Source of the DNA: Planctomycetaceae bacterium
Lineage (GTDB): Bacteria > Planctomycetota > Phycisphaerae > SM23-33
NCBI GenBank assembly: GCA_039680605.1
Contig: JBDKTA010000043.1
Location: 89,967 to 153,966 of the forward strand
DNA length: 64,000 bases
Direction: 5' to 3'
Shown: positions 23,105-33,222 of the stretch, piece after piece
Numbering within the stretch: the stretch's first letter is position 1
Layout of the letters: each line of letters starts with the position of its first letter
Program-made: the position numbers and the translations under genes
The notes under the pieces: generated by a model
Seen by the model: only the letters and a program-made list of their open reading frames with translations
What the model was told of the DNA's origin: nothing
Databases searched by the model: none

Positions 23105-23911
23105 TTACCGGAAGATTTGGAAGTCGCCTTTGAAGAGGTCGAAGGGTTGGACGGGGGCGAAGATCAGCCAGGCGATATTGAGCCCGGTCACCAGATCGTA
23201 TGGCACGCTCATGCGCGGCCAGCGCCACAGGCGCAGCCTCTGCCACCACGAGCCCTGGCGCACATCGGTCTGCGGGGTGCGCCCTGAAAGCACGGCATGC
23301 GTGTAGCTGATGCGTCGCAGCACCGTCAGCAGCGGCAAGGCGGCCTGCTGGAGCACCATCGCGGGGATATTGTACGCCAGCGTTCCGATCAGGATGGCCG
23401 CCGACCGCTCGCCGCGCTGCCAGTAGCCCACGGTGCATTTGTCGATGATGTCTTCGGCCCGAGCGCGCGAGTAGGAGATCATGAAGGCGTTGAAGAACGC
23501 TATCATCGCCAGCAGCACGAAGGTGGCGTTGGGCGTGCCCTGGCGGGCGTAGTACACGGCGATCCCGGCGAAGACCATGAAGTCGCTGTAGCGGTCGAGC
23601 GTGCTGTCCAGGAACGCGCCGAACCGCGTCGCCTTGCCGCCCGTGCGGGCCACCGCGCCATCGAGCATGTCGCACGCCGACGCCAGGTACATCATCGCTC
23701 CGGCCAGCAGCAGCCACGCGCTGGGTCCGCCCGCGCCCAGTCGCCAGGCGTAACCGTGCCCGGCGCCCAGGGCGTAGCACGCCCCGGCGGCGGCTGTCAC
23801 GACCATGCCGGCGAAGGTCAGCATGTTGGGCGTGACGCCCAGGCGAACGAGAAACCGTGCGATGGCGTCGCGCTGGACGATAAAGAACCGAGCTATTCCT
23901 TTTCCGACCAT
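23105..23911 (-). CDS. CDP-alcohol phosphatidyltransferase family membrane protein
   Basis: About 268 aa from the ATG at 23911 (a GTG at 23965 is possible). The complete CDP-OH-P motif is present: 'DMLDGAVART' followed by 'GAFLDSTLDR', i.e. D-x2-DG-x2-AR-x8-G-x3-D-x3-D. Several hydrophobic helices follow. Members condense a CDP-activated lipid with an alcohol such as glycerol-phosphate or inositol-phosphate in the inner membrane. It is longer than PgsA; the acceptor alcohol cannot be named. It is divergent from moxR. Confidence 0.87.
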   Translation of the reverse strand: MVGKGIARFFIVQRDAIARFLVRLGVTPNMLTFAGMVVTAAAGACYALGAGHGYAWRLGAGGPSAWLLLAGAMMYLASACDMLDGAVARTGGKATRFGAFLDSTLDRYSDFMVFAGIAVYYARQGTPNATFVLLAMIAFFNAFMISYSRARAEDIIDKCTVGYWQRGERSAAILIGTLAYNIPAMVLQQAALPLLTVLRRISYTHAVLSGRTPQTDVRQGSWWQRLRLWRWPRMSVPYDLVTGLNIAWLIFAPVQPFDLFKGDFQIFR

Positions 23912-24082
23912 GGGAGCTCTCAACTCTGGGCTTTGGGCTGTCAGTAATAGATACTCATACTCCACTGCGCCGCGGCAGGCAAGGCGTCGGACAATGATAG
24001 GATGCTCGCACGGTCATTGTGGGGAGGGGGGTGCGGGCGTAGAATAGCACCATATTATTCAGAGGGTTGGTTGCGGCGAAGG

Positions 24083-24120
24083 CAGACGACGCCAAGCCGC
24101 AAGCGGCGGGCCCCGAGCCT
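24083..24120. repeat. AAGCCGCAAGCGGCGG repeat, copy 1
   Basis: Contains GCCAAGCCGCAAGCGGCGGG, shared with 54029-54074 and 55043-55090. The core GCCGCAAGCGGC is a 5-bp-stem palindrome. It is followed by AATCCGAAATC repeats up to the moxR leader. Confidence 0.6.
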
Positions 24121-24161
24121 GGCAGCTATCCGAAATCCGAAATCAAGAACGGGAAGGTCGT

Positions 24162-25108
<947 letters not shown>

Positions 25109-25112
<4 letters not shown>

Positions 25113-26359
25113 GTGCCCCCCGCTCCAACCTGCGGCGACTCCTGCTGCGGTCGTGGCGGTTCGACCTCACCAGCGGCGGGCGCACGCTCGTGGCCGCCAT
25201 CCTTATCTCCGGCGTGGCCGGTTCGGTCACCGTGATGGTCCCGGTCTACTGCATCTTCATCGCCATGCTCATCCTCTATGTGGCCGCGGGGTCGGTTTCG
25301 CTGGCTTTGCGCCCGCGGCTTCGCATCGAGGGCCCCCTGCCGGACCATGCAGCCGCAGGGCACCGCCTGCAGGCGCGCCTGACGGTCGTCAACGATTCCC
25401 CGCGCCGGCGGGCGTTTGACGTGGGGCTGGGGCTGTTCAATCTGCCCAGGGCGCTCGAGCAACTTAACGTCACCGACAGTATCGCCAGCCTGGGCGCGGG
25501 GCAGACGGCCGCCTTGACGGTGGATCTGCTGGCCCGACGGCGCGGGCAGTACGACATGGGCGTGCTGACGGCGTACAGCAGCTTTCCGTTCAACCTGGTC
25601 CGCCGCATGGGCGGCACACGCGCCGCGGGACGCTTGACGGTCGTCCCGGACTTCACGCCGCTGGAGCGGCTCGAACTGCCCATGACGCAGCGCCACCAGC
25701 CCGGCGGCATCGCCTTCAGCTCGCGCGTCGGCGAGAGCCCGGAGTATTACGGCAGCCGCGACTTCCGCCCCGGCGACTCGACGCGCCACATCGATTTCCG
25801 CTCCTGGGCGCGCCTGGCCGCCCCGGCCGTCAAAGAATTCCAGGAGGAATATTACTCGCGCGTCGCCCTGGTGCTCGACACGTACATGCCCGCGTCGCTG
25901 CCGCTGTCGACGCGTCCCGCCGAGGCGCTTGAGGCGGCCGTCTCCCTGACGGCGGCGGTGGCCGAAGTGCTCAGCCGCGGGGAGTATATCGTCGATATTT
26001 TCGCCGCCGGACCGGAGCTTTACACGTTCCGAACGGGGCGGCACACGACGGCTTTCGAGAGCATTCTGGATGTGCTGGCGTGCGTGGGCCCGTGCCGCGC
26101 GAATCCGTTCGTGAAGCTCACGCCTGAGCTGGTGAACATCCTGACGAATGTTTCGGCGATGGTGTGCGTGCTGCTGGAGTGGGACGCTCCCCGCCTGGAG
26201 TTGATCCGCGCCGCGGCGCAGTCGGGCTGCAACGTAAAAGTGGCCCTCGTCAGCGACCGCCCAGTGCCGCCGGAGTTGCAAGGGGACGAACCCTGGATGA
26301 CGTCGGTGCGCGTCTGCACTGCCGCCGACGTGCGGGAAGGGAGGGTGCTGAGCCTGTGA
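25109..26359 (+). CDS. DUF58 (von Willebrand-like) membrane protein
   Basis: 416 aa from the GTG at 25109, which overlaps the moxR stop by 4 bp. Two N-terminal hydrophobic helices are followed by a beta domain and the DUF58 signature 'GSRDFRPGDSTRHIDFRSWARLAAP', with 'VKEFQEEY' after it. DUF58 proteins are membrane-tethered vWA-like partners of MoxR ATPases, probably for assembly or envelope stress. It overlaps the downstream transglutaminase gene by GTGA. Confidence 0.9.
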
Positions 26360-28437
26360 CCGCCCAACGCGCCATGGCGATGCTGATGCTGACGCTGTCG
26401 GTGACGGCGCTGGCGCTGATGTCGGGCCGATGGGTAGTTCCGGCGATCTTGTGGGTGGTGTCGCTGGCGAGCCTGATCCGGCGATTCAGGGTGCCGTTGC
26501 GATGGTCGCGGCGGCTGATCCTGCGGCTGCTGCTGGCGGTGGCATTTGCGGCGGTCTCGCAGGTTCTGCAGCGGGACTTCGGCAGCTTGGCCTTGTCGGC
26601 GCTGTCGATGCTTTACATCACGCCGCTGTACTTCCTGACGCTGATGACGCTGGAGCTCTTCCTGCAGCGCGAAGGCCCGCTGCCCTCGGCGATGGTGCTC
26701 TACGCGACGATCGTCATGATCTTCGCCGGCGGGCTCTCCCTCGAACAAGGCGCCGTGTCCTATCTGGAATCCGGCAGGTTGTTCCTGGGCTTCGCGCTGG
26801 CCTTGGCGGGTATGGCCATGGCATACCTTTCCGCCGCTCGCCGTAGTGTGGGTCTGCCTGCCGGACGCGCCGGCGTGCGCAATGTGGCGGCCGGCGTCAC
26901 GCTGGTGGTGGCGTTGGCAGCGGCCGCGGGGGCCTCGGAGCTGGTGAGCCACTACAAGAAGGAAATTTATGAAAAGCTGACCCTGTGGGCGGCGCTGGTG
27001 CGTGGAGGCCGCCAGGTGGGCTTTGACGAGCAGAGTCGCCTGCGGTCGATGACGAACATCCGCACGTACAACGGCCAGGAGGTCGCCCTGCGCGTGCAGT
27101 CGCCGGGGGCGCCGGGCTATCTGCGTGGTCGAGCGTACGTGCTGTTCAACAAGGACCGATGGAGCAACCCCGACGACTGGCGCACGCTCCTGCCCTGGCC
27201 CAACGTCGCCGGCGTGGAACGCCCCAGTGAGAACTGGAACCTCTTCATGATTCGCCGCGACCCGCAGGGACCGTGGAGCACGATGACGGTGCATCCTGCC
27301 GCCCTGCGAACGGCGGCGGTCTTCATGCCGCTGGGGACGCAGGTGGCCGTCGTGCCGACGCAGAAGCTGCGCGAGGACCCCGGCCAGTCGCTCAGTGCCT
27401 CGGATATTCTGGAAGGTTCGCCGTACGTGCTCTACCGCCCCCAGAGCGATCCGCCGCATCGCTCGCTCTCGCCGCAGGAGCGGAAGGACTGCCTGGCGTT
27501 GCCCGACGACATGGACGTGCGCGTCCGAATCGAAAGCCGCCTGGTCCTCAAGGACTGCCGCACTACGACCGAGGCCCTGCGGACGATCGAACGGTATTTC
27601 GAGACCAACTTCCAGTACCACCTGGGCGTGAGCATCCCCGACAAGGAAGATCCGTTGGGCTACTTCCTCTCGGAGAAACCGCCCGCGCACTGCGAGATGT
27701 TTGCCTCGGCCGCGGCGATCATGCTCCGCTGCCACGGTATTCCGACGCGCTACGTGACGGGCTTTGTCGCCAGCGAACGCAACCCCTACAGCGACTACTG
27801 GGTCGCCCGCAACGCCGACGCCCACGCCTGGGTCGAGGCCTGGGACGCTCAGCGCGGCTGGGTTCTGGTCGAGCCCACGCCGCCGGCGGGCGTTCCGGGG
27901 TTGCGGCAGGAGCACGGGGCGTTGGCCTACTTCTGGGATATCCTGGGATTCCACGTCTCGCGGCTGCTGGCGATGGTGCAACTGGAAGGGCTCCGCGGAT
28001 TGCTGGTCTGGGTGGTCGACATGCTCATGCGCCTGCTGTCGAGCCTGCTGACCAGGCAGGGGCTCACGTCCGTCGGGGGGCTGGTTATCTTGATCGCCAT
28101 CTGGAGGGCCCTGGTGCGCCACCGCTCGCGGCAGAACACCGGGTGGCGACGCGCCCGCACGGAACTCGACGCGGTGCTGGCCGCTGCCGATCGCCGCGTC
28201 AAGCGGTTGGGGCTGCGCCGGCGGCATGATGAAACTCTCGCGCGATTCGTCAAGCGGCTGCAACGCACAGCCGCGCATATACCTCCCGGGAAGACCCGCC
28301 AGGCGGCGCTGGCGCGCTGGGCCGTCGGCTGGTACAACCTCTATCAAAAAGCCCGCTACAGCGGCACGCCCTCCCGTGATGAAATTCAGATCCTCCGCTC
28401 GCAGATTCCCCGACGGTTCTCCACCGCCAGGACTTGA
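26356..28437 (+). CDS. TgpA-like transglutaminase-domain membrane protein
   Basis: About 693 aa from the GTG overlapping the DUF58 stop. The N-terminal half has about six transmembrane helices. A periplasmic transglutaminase-like domain follows with Cys in 'PPAHCEMFASAAAIM' and His in 'NADAHAWVEAWD'. The third triad position reads 'VLVEPTPP', Glu where most relatives have Asp. A further transmembrane segment and a basic C-terminal tail follow. It is the third gene of the MoxR-DUF58-TGase operon, likely acting at the periplasmic face of the inner membrane. Confidence 0.9.
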   Translation: MTAQRAMAMLMLTLSVTALALMSGRWVVPAILWVVSLASLIRRFRVPLRWSRRLILRLLLAVAFAAVSQVLQRDFGSLALSALSMLYITPLYFLTLMTLELFLQREGPLPSAMVLYATIVMIFAGGLSLEQGAVSYLESGRLFLGFALALAGMAMAYLSAARRSVGLPAGRAGVRNVAAGVTLVVALAAAAGASELVSHYKKEIYEKLTLWAALVRGGRQVGFDEQSRLRSMTNIRTYNGQEVALRVQSPGAPGYLRGRAYVLFNKDRWSNPDDWRTLLPWPNVAGVERPSENWNLFMIRRDPQGPWSTMTVHPAALRTAAVFMPLGTQVAVVPTQKLREDPGQSLSASDILEGSPYVLYRPQSDPPHRSLSPQERKDCLALPDDMDVRVRIESRLVLKDCRTTTEALRTIERYFETNFQYHLGVSIPDKEDPLGYFLSEKPPAHCEMFASAAAIMLRCHGIPTRYVTGFVASERNPYSDYWVARNADAHAWVEAWDAQRGWVLVEPTPPAGVPGLRQEHGALAYFWDILGFHVSRLLAMVQLEGLRGLLVWVVDMLMRLLSSLLTRQGLTSVGGLVILIAIWRALVRHRSRQNTGWRRARTELDAVLAAADRRVKRLGLRRRHDETLARFVKRLQRTAAHIPPGKTRQAALARWAVGWYNLYQKARYSGTPSRDEIQILRSQIPRRFSTART

Positions 28438-28562
28438 ACGGTCAGCCCATCGGCCGACGCCGCCCGGGAGCACATTTTCCGATTCAGACCCGCGCCCACT
28501 GCATAAAATTACAGTGATCCGGGTGCGGGCCGGTTCCGCTGCCGCAGCGGATGGAGGCGACA

Positions 28563-28763
28563 ATGCAGTTGGTGGTCAAGACAATCCGGCTGCAGGACGG
28601 GGAGTATCAGGCCATTTGTCCCTGCCTGCCCTACTGCGTCAGCCGCGGTCGCACGCACGATGAGGTGATCAGCAAGCACCGCGAAACGGTTCGCGGATAC
28701 ATGGCCGCGCTGACCAACTTCGTGCCCGACCGGTTGGAGTTCAGCGTAGTGGACGAACCGTGA
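28563..28763 (+). CDS. HicB-like small protein, orphan
   Basis: 66 aa. The ATG at 28563 follows a GGAGG spaced six bases away. The sequence 'LQDGEYQAICPCLPYCVSRG' followed by a helical 'THDEVISKHRETVRGYMAAL' matches the truncated RNase-H-like fold of HicB antitoxins (x-Y-x-A-x-x-P-x-L-P-G-C). No HicA toxin gene is adjacent, so it is an orphan antitoxin-like or regulatory protein. Confidence 0.7.
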   Translation: MQLVVKTIRLQDGEYQAICPCLPYCVSRGRTHDEVISKHRETVRGYMAALTNFVPDRLEFSVVDEP

Positions 28764-28999
28764 CGCCTCGCGCCGCGCATTCCCACAAACCAACTGTCCA
28801 CTGTGGAATCCCTCATCTTCCTGACAACGCCGCTCTGGCGGCGCAACATAATGAATCGAAGCCAGTTATGTAGCCCCTCACCCTTACGCGTCTTTGGCCC
28901 TTGGCAGAAATACCGCCGGCGGGAATAATCAAGCGGCACATGCGTTGAACTCTTGGAATCGCAATCCTTTTTTCGCCGGTTTTCAATGGGAGAAAAACC

Positions 29000-29338
29000 A
29001 TGGCAGAAATGACCCCCGAACGACGCGGCATCCGTCGCGACAAGGTGCGCTGTCCTGTCCGGCTCAGAGACCCGGAGCGGCCTGGGACGGTGGAGTCGAT
29101 CTGCCGCGATCTTTCCAGCGCCGGAGCTCTTCTGGAGGTGCCCGCCCGGTTGTTGCCCCACGTGGCCGCCAGGCTCAGCGTGACGGTCTACGTCCCCCGC
29201 GCCGCTCTGACGGCGTTGCCGCATTTCTCCGGCGACTACACCACCGCCGCCCGAGTCCTGCGATGGCAAGGCGACGTTGAGCAGGATATCGCCTTGGTCG
29301 CCGTGGCCTTCGATCGCCCCCTCTGGCCAACCACATAA
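29000..29338 (+). CDS. PilZ-domain protein
   Basis: 112 aa single PilZ domain. The c-di-GMP motifs are recognisable as 'RRGIRRDKVRCPVRL' (RxxxR) and 'CRDLSSAGALLEV' (D-x-S-x-x-G). It probably senses cyclic-di-GMP. The region 28764-28999 before it shows no gene. Confidence 0.75.
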   Translation: MAEMTPERRGIRRDKVRCPVRLRDPERPGTVESICRDLSSAGALLEVPARLLPHVAARLSVTVYVPRAALTALPHFSGDYTTAARVLRWQGDVEQDIALVAVAFDRPLWPTT

Positions 29339-29415
29339 AACCTCGCAGGCTCGCGGTACGGTTTTCATTTCGAAATCGGAAATCGGGAAATTGGAAATTG
29401 CCCTACAATGGGTCC

Positions 29416-29958
29416 GTGACTCGCGACGAATACCTCTTGCTCGATGACGATGCGCTGATCGCCCAGTGCGACTTCCACGCCTACCGCGCTTCGGGCCCCG
29501 GCGGGCAACGGCGCAACAAGGTCTCCACAGCCGTGCGACTGACACACCGCCCGACCGGCATCGAGGCCCACGCCGAAGAGGCCCGCTACCAGGCCGATAA
29601 CCGCCGCCACGCCGTTGCCCGCCTGCGGATGCACATCGCCTGCAGCCTGCGACAACCCATCGAACCCGGCGACGTGAGCGTTCCGGCGACGGTGAAGGAA
29701 TGCCTCTTCGTCGCCCGCGGCGGGCAGGCGGCCGGCACCGCCCGCCTCGACGTCGGGCGACGCGACAAACGCTTCTGGCTCGTCGCCGCCTTCCTGCTGG
29801 ACCTGCTCGAGGCCGCCGACGCCCGAGCGTCCGACGCTGCCGCCCGCATCGATATCTCCACCGCCAACTTCACCCGGCTGCTGTGCGAAGACAAGTCGCT
29901 GCTCTCAGTCGCCAACGACATCCGCCGCAGACACAACCTCAAGCCGCTGACGCCGTAA
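29416..29958 (+). CDS. GGQ-domain release-factor-like protein
   Basis: 180 aa from the GTG at 29416. It carries 'RASGPGGQRRNKVSTAVRLTH', the peptidyl-tRNA hydrolysis motif of class I release factors and rescue factors. It lacks the stop-codon recognition domain. The C-terminal half is Arg/Asp-rich and ends 'DIRRRHNLKPLTP'; it is longer than and unlike the basic tail of ArfB. It may be a ribosome-rescue factor. Its neighbours are bL31 and RF1, so this is a translation-related cluster. Confidence 0.82.
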   Translation: MTRDEYLLLDDDALIAQCDFHAYRASGPGGQRRNKVSTAVRLTHRPTGIEAHAEEARYQADNRRHAVARLRMHIACSLRQPIEPGDVSVPATVKECLFVARGGQAAGTARLDVGRRDKRFWLVAAFLLDLLEAADARASDAAARIDISTANFTRLLCEDKSLLSVANDIRRRHNLKPLTP

Positions 29959-30128
29959 TACAGCTATCGGTTGTCAGCAGGACCTGAGGTCCCCCAGGCG
30001 ATACGGCTTTCCAGGACTCTCCGGCTGGTAGGCGTAAGCTGAAAACGGAGGGGCAGAAACCGCTTGACGCCTGTCGCCTCCGTCAGTACAGTATGTGGCT
30101 TCGCACGGAACACTAATACGAGGTTGCC

Positions 30129-30368
30129 ATGAAGGCAGATATTCATCCCAAGTACGTAGACATCAACGTCCGCTGCGCCTGCGGCGCGACGTTCAAGACC
30201 CGTTCTTGCGTCGGACGCGACGTGCAGGTAGACATCTGCTCCAAGTGCCACCCGTTCTACACCGGCAAGCAGAAGTACGTCGACACCGCCGGCCGCGTCG
30301 AGAAGTTCCAGAAGAAGTTCGGCGGCGACTACTTCAAGAAGCCCGTCGAAAAGAAAACCAAGAAGTAG
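30129..30368 (+). CDS. rpmE: 50S ribosomal protein bL31 (zinc-ribbon type)
   Basis: 79 aa, [20 protein letters not shown]..., with zinc-binding cysteines in 'RCACGATF' and '[22 protein letters not shown]', and a Lys-rich tail. This is the C+ form of L31 on the large subunit central protuberance. It is followed by a clear intrinsic terminator and then RF1, a common bacterial order (rpmE-prfA). Confidence 0.97.
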   Translation: MKADIHPKYVDINVRCACGATFKTRSCVGRDVQVDICSKCHPFYTGKQKYVDTAGRVEKFQKKFGGDYFKKPVEKKTKK

Positions 30369-30380
30369 CTGCGATACATT

Positions 30381-30420
30381 AAAAGCGCCGACGCGGACAG
30401 ACTGTCCCTCGGCGCTTTTT
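30381..30420 (+). terminator. Rho-independent terminator after rpmE
   Basis: Stem AAAAGCGCCGA...TCGGCGCTTTT followed by a short T run, 12 bp after the rpmE stop. Confidence 0.85.
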
Positions 30421-30432
30421 GTATGGACGCGT

Positions 30433-30530
30433 TAGATTGCGGATTGGGATTTCGGATTGCGGATTAGAGAGACGCATCCGACGGGGTTCCCCAATCTGCA
30501 ATCCGAAATCAGAAATCCGCAATCGGGAAC
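30433..30530. repeat. Oligonucleotide repeats (GATTGCGGATT / AATCCGAAATC) before prfA
   Basis: Inverted runs of ATTGCGGATTGGGATTTCGG and AATCTGCAATCCGAAATCAG flank a short centre and reach the base before the prfA start. The arms can pair to a hairpin directly upstream of the start codon. Confidence 0.6.
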
Positions 30531-31634
30531 ATGGCCAACAACGACACCACACTGCTGCAGAAGCTCGCCGACCTCGACCAGTTGTATTCCGGTCTGGAGG
30601 CACAGATGAACGACCCGACGGTCGCCTCGTCGGGTGCGCGCATCGTCGAGCTGTCCAAGGAATACTCGCGCCTGGGGCGGCTGGTGTTACCGTATCGCCG
30701 CTACCTCAAGCTGGCCGGCGACCGCGACCAGGCCCGGGCTATCCTGGACGACCCCGCCTCCGACGCCGACATGCGCGAGCTCGCCCAAGCCGAACTGGAC
30801 GAGCTTGCCGCCGGGGCCGAGGCGGCGCTGGAAGACGTCAAGGGTCTGCTCGTCATGAGCGACGACGACGAGATCAACTCGGTCATGCTCGAAATCCGGG
30901 CCGGCACCGGCGGTGACGAAGCCGCCCTCTTCGCCCGCGATCTGCTGGACATGTACCGCCGCTACGCCGAACGCCGCGGGTGGAAGTTCGAGACGCTCTC
31001 GTTCAGCCCCAGCGAGATGGGCGGGCTGCGCGAGGTCGTCGTCAACGTCAAGGGCGACGGCGTCTGGAGCCGCCTGGGCTACGAAGGCGGCGGACACCGC
31101 GTGCAGCGCGTCCCGGTCACCGAAGCCCAGGGTCGCATCCACACCTCGGCGGCCACCGTGGCCGTGCTGCCCGAGCCGGAAGAGATCGACATCAAGATCG
31201 ACTGGGACAAGGACGTCAACGAGTACGTCAGCCGCGCCGGCGGTCCGGGCGGGCAGAACGTCAACAAGGTCGAATCGGCCGTCAAGCTCGAACACAAGGA
31301 GACGGGCATCACCGTCTCGATGCGCGACGAGCAGTCGCAGCACAAGAACCGCGCCAAGGCCCGGCGAATCCTCACCGCCCGCCTCTACGAGCACTTCATC
31401 AGCGCCCAGGCGGCCGAGCAGGCCTCGACGCGCAAGACCATGATCGGCTCGGGCGACCGCAGCCAGCGCGTCCGCACGTACAACTTCCCCCAGAACCGCT
31501 GCACCGACCATCGCCTCAAAGGCGAGGGGGGCGGCGCCAACTACAACCTCGACCGTATCATCGCCGGCGACCTGGACGAAATCGTCGACGCCCTCATGAC
31601 CCACGACAAGGCCCAAAGGCTGGCCAACCTCTAA
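30531..31634 (+). CDS. prfA: Peptide chain release factor 1
   Basis: 367 aa, slightly longer than E. coli RF1. It carries the GGQ motif in 'RAGGPGGQNVNKVESAVKLE' and the stop-codon tripeptide region 'RVPVTEAQGRIHTS' (PxT type, reading UAA/UAG). It terminates translation. Its methyltransferase partner PrmC is encoded separately at 53069-53956. No strong Shine-Dalgarno is visible because the leader is a repeat. Confidence 0.97.
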   Translation: MANNDTTLLQKLADLDQLYSGLEAQMNDPTVASSGARIVELSKEYSRLGRLVLPYRRYLKLAGDRDQARAILDDPASDADMRELAQAELDELAAGAEAALEDVKGLLVMSDDDEINSVMLEIRAGTGGDEAALFARDLLDMYRRYAERRGWKFETLSFSPSEMGGLREVVVNVKGDGVWSRLGYEGGGHRVQRVPVTEAQGRIHTSAATVAVLPEPEEIDIKIDWDKDVNEYVSRAGGPGGQNVNKVESAVKLEHKETGITVSMRDEQSQHKNRAKARRILTARLYEHFISAQAAEQASTRKTMIGSGDRSQRVRTYNFPQNRCTDHRLKGEGGGANYNLDRIIAGDLDEIVDALMTHDKAQRLANL

Positions 31635-31745
31635 AAATTCCAATTTCCAATTTTCAATTTCCAATTTATAACAACCTGTTCCTTCGCGTTGTGAGGTATC
31701 GTTGTCTTCATTCAATTGGAAATTGCCAATTGGAAATTGGAAATG
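31634..31745. repeat. AATTTCCAATTTTCAATTTCC oligonucleotide repeats
   Basis: Repeated AATTTCCAATTTTCAATTTC motifs, with inverted copies (AATTGGAAATTGCCAATTGG) at the other end, surround about 50 unique bases. They lie between prfA and the fucosidase. The same motif family is at 29371-29400, 36537-36588 and 37809-37843. Confidence 0.65.
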
Positions 31746-31768
31746 CATGCCAGTGAGGAGCCCCGGTA

Positions 31769-33067
31769 ATGAAGAAGACCACTACCGCCAAGTACCCCTT
31801 TGACGCCGCCCACGAACGCCGCATCGCCTGGTGGCGCGACGCGCGGTTTGGCATGTTCATCCACTGGGGCACCTACGCCGTGCATGGGCGCGGCGAGTGG
31901 GCCATGAACGTCGAACAGATCCCGCTCAAGGAATACGAAAAGTACGCCGACGCCTTCAAGCCCAAGCCCAACGCCCCACGCGCCTGGGCCAAGCTCGCCG
32001 CCGAGGCGGGCATGAAGTACATGGTCATGACGGCCAAGCACCACGAAGGCTACTGCCTGTGGAATTCCAAGCTGACCGACTTCAACTCCGTCAAACGCGG
32101 ACCGCGCCGCGACTTGGTGGCCGAGTACGTGGCGGCCGCCCGCGAGTACGGCATGAAGGTCGGCCTGTACTACTCGCTGATGGACTGGCATCATCCCGAT
32201 GGCGCCCGCTGCATCGAGAACAAGGGCGCCTACAAGCGGTTCATCGACTTCACGCACGGCTGCGTGCGCGAGCTGATGAGCAACTACGGCAAGATCGACA
32301 TCCTCTGGTACGACCTGAGCTGGCCGTTCATGAAGATCGAGGAATGGCAGAGCGTCAAGCTCAACGCGATGGTCCGCAAGCTCCAGCCCGAGATCCTGAT
32401 CAACGACCGCTCGCTGACGCCGGAAGACTTCGACACCGGCTCGGAAGGGCACGTCAAGGGCGGTCTGCCGCAAGGGCGCGACTGGGAGGCCTGCATGACC
32501 ACCACCGGCTCCTGGGGCTTTGCCGCCCGGGCCAAACCCTCGCAGTACAGCACGCCGGCGGGCATCCTGGGCACGCTGCGGGCGGTGACGGCCGGGGCTG
32601 GCAACCTGCTGCTGAACATCGGTCCCGACGCCAAGGGCAACGTGCCCGCTCCGGCGGAAAAATCGCTGCGTGACGTCGGCGCGTGGATGAAGAAGTATGG
32701 CCCGGAGGTGGTCTACGGCCACGTCGACCGCGTGCAGGGCACGGGCCTGCGCGACTCGTACACCCGCAAGGGCGACTGCCACTATATGTGGCTGTTCAAC
32801 TGGACGCCCTTCGAGCGATCCATCGGGCGCATCCGCACGAAGGTCAAAGATATCACGCTGATCCCGGGCAACAAGAAGCTGCCCTTCACTCAGACGTACG
32901 ACCGGCTTCTGATCAAGGGCCTGCCCGAGAAGAACCCCGACGAAACGGTGGGCGTGCCGCTGCTGAAGATCCGATTTGCCGGAAACCCGCGACAGGACTT
33001 TGCCATCGGACTCAAGACAATGGCGTTCGAGCGCAAGGCCGCCAAGGCGGCGGCGAAGAAGAAATAG
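31769..33067 (+). CDS. GH29 alpha-L-fucosidase
   Basis: 432 aa. GH29 hallmarks: 'RFGMFIHWGTYAVHGRGEWA', 'YMVMTAKHHEGYCLWNSKLT', the nucleophile Asp182 in 'KIDILWYDLSWP', and 'GNLLLNIGPDAKGNVP'. It hydrolyses alpha-L-fucosyl linkages by retention. No signal peptide, so probably cytoplasmic. Together with the GH95-like genes it points to fucosylated glycan use. A Lys/Ala-rich C-terminal tail ends the protein. Confidence 0.92.
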   Translation: MKKTTTAKYPFDAAHERRIAWWRDARFGMFIHWGTYAVHGRGEWAMNVEQIPLKEYEKYADAFKPKPNAPRAWAKLAAEAGMKYMVMTAKHHEGYCLWNSKLTDFNSVKRGPRRDLVAEYVAAAREYGMKVGLYYSLMDWHHPDGARCIENKGAYKRFIDFTHGCVRELMSNYGKIDILWYDLSWPFMKIEEWQSVKLNAMVRKLQPEILINDRSLTPEDFDTGSEGHVKGGLPQGRDWEACMTTTGSWGFAARAKPSQYSTPAGILGTLRAVTAGAGNLLLNIGPDAKGNVPAPAEKSLRDVGAWMKKYGPEVVYGHVDRVQGTGLRDSYTRKGDCHYMWLFNWTPFERSIGRIRTKVKDITLIPGNKKLPFTQTYDRLLIKGLPEKNPDETVGVPLLKIRFAGNPRQDFAIGLKTMAFERKAAKAAAKKK

Positions 33068-33203
33068 AGCGGGGAGAGCGGGATTACGCGGATTTACCGG
33101 ATTAAGAGGATTGAGAAGAACCGATTGGAAACAACAAGAAGTGCGATTTTCTTGCCGGCCTTCCTCTTAATCTTCTTAATCCCGCTAATCCCGCTCTCCC
33201 CGT
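33068..33203. repeat. Inverted repeat GGGGAGAGCGGGATTA...TAATCCCGCTCTCCCC
   Basis: Arms at about 33068-33118 and 33160-33203 (CGGGGAGAGCGGGATTACGC; TAATCCCGCTCTCCCCG) enclose a GAAACAACAAG-type centre. It begins at the fucosidase stop codon. A related block with CCTGCCTGCCGGCAGG occurs at 51489 and 54102. Confidence 0.65.
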
Positions 33204-33222
33204 CTTCGACCCGGAGTTCAAC

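Noticed and set aside
26020..28563. 847-codon minus-strand frame
   Set aside because: Antisense to the DUF58 and transglutaminase genes, which carry clear family motifs and coupled starts.
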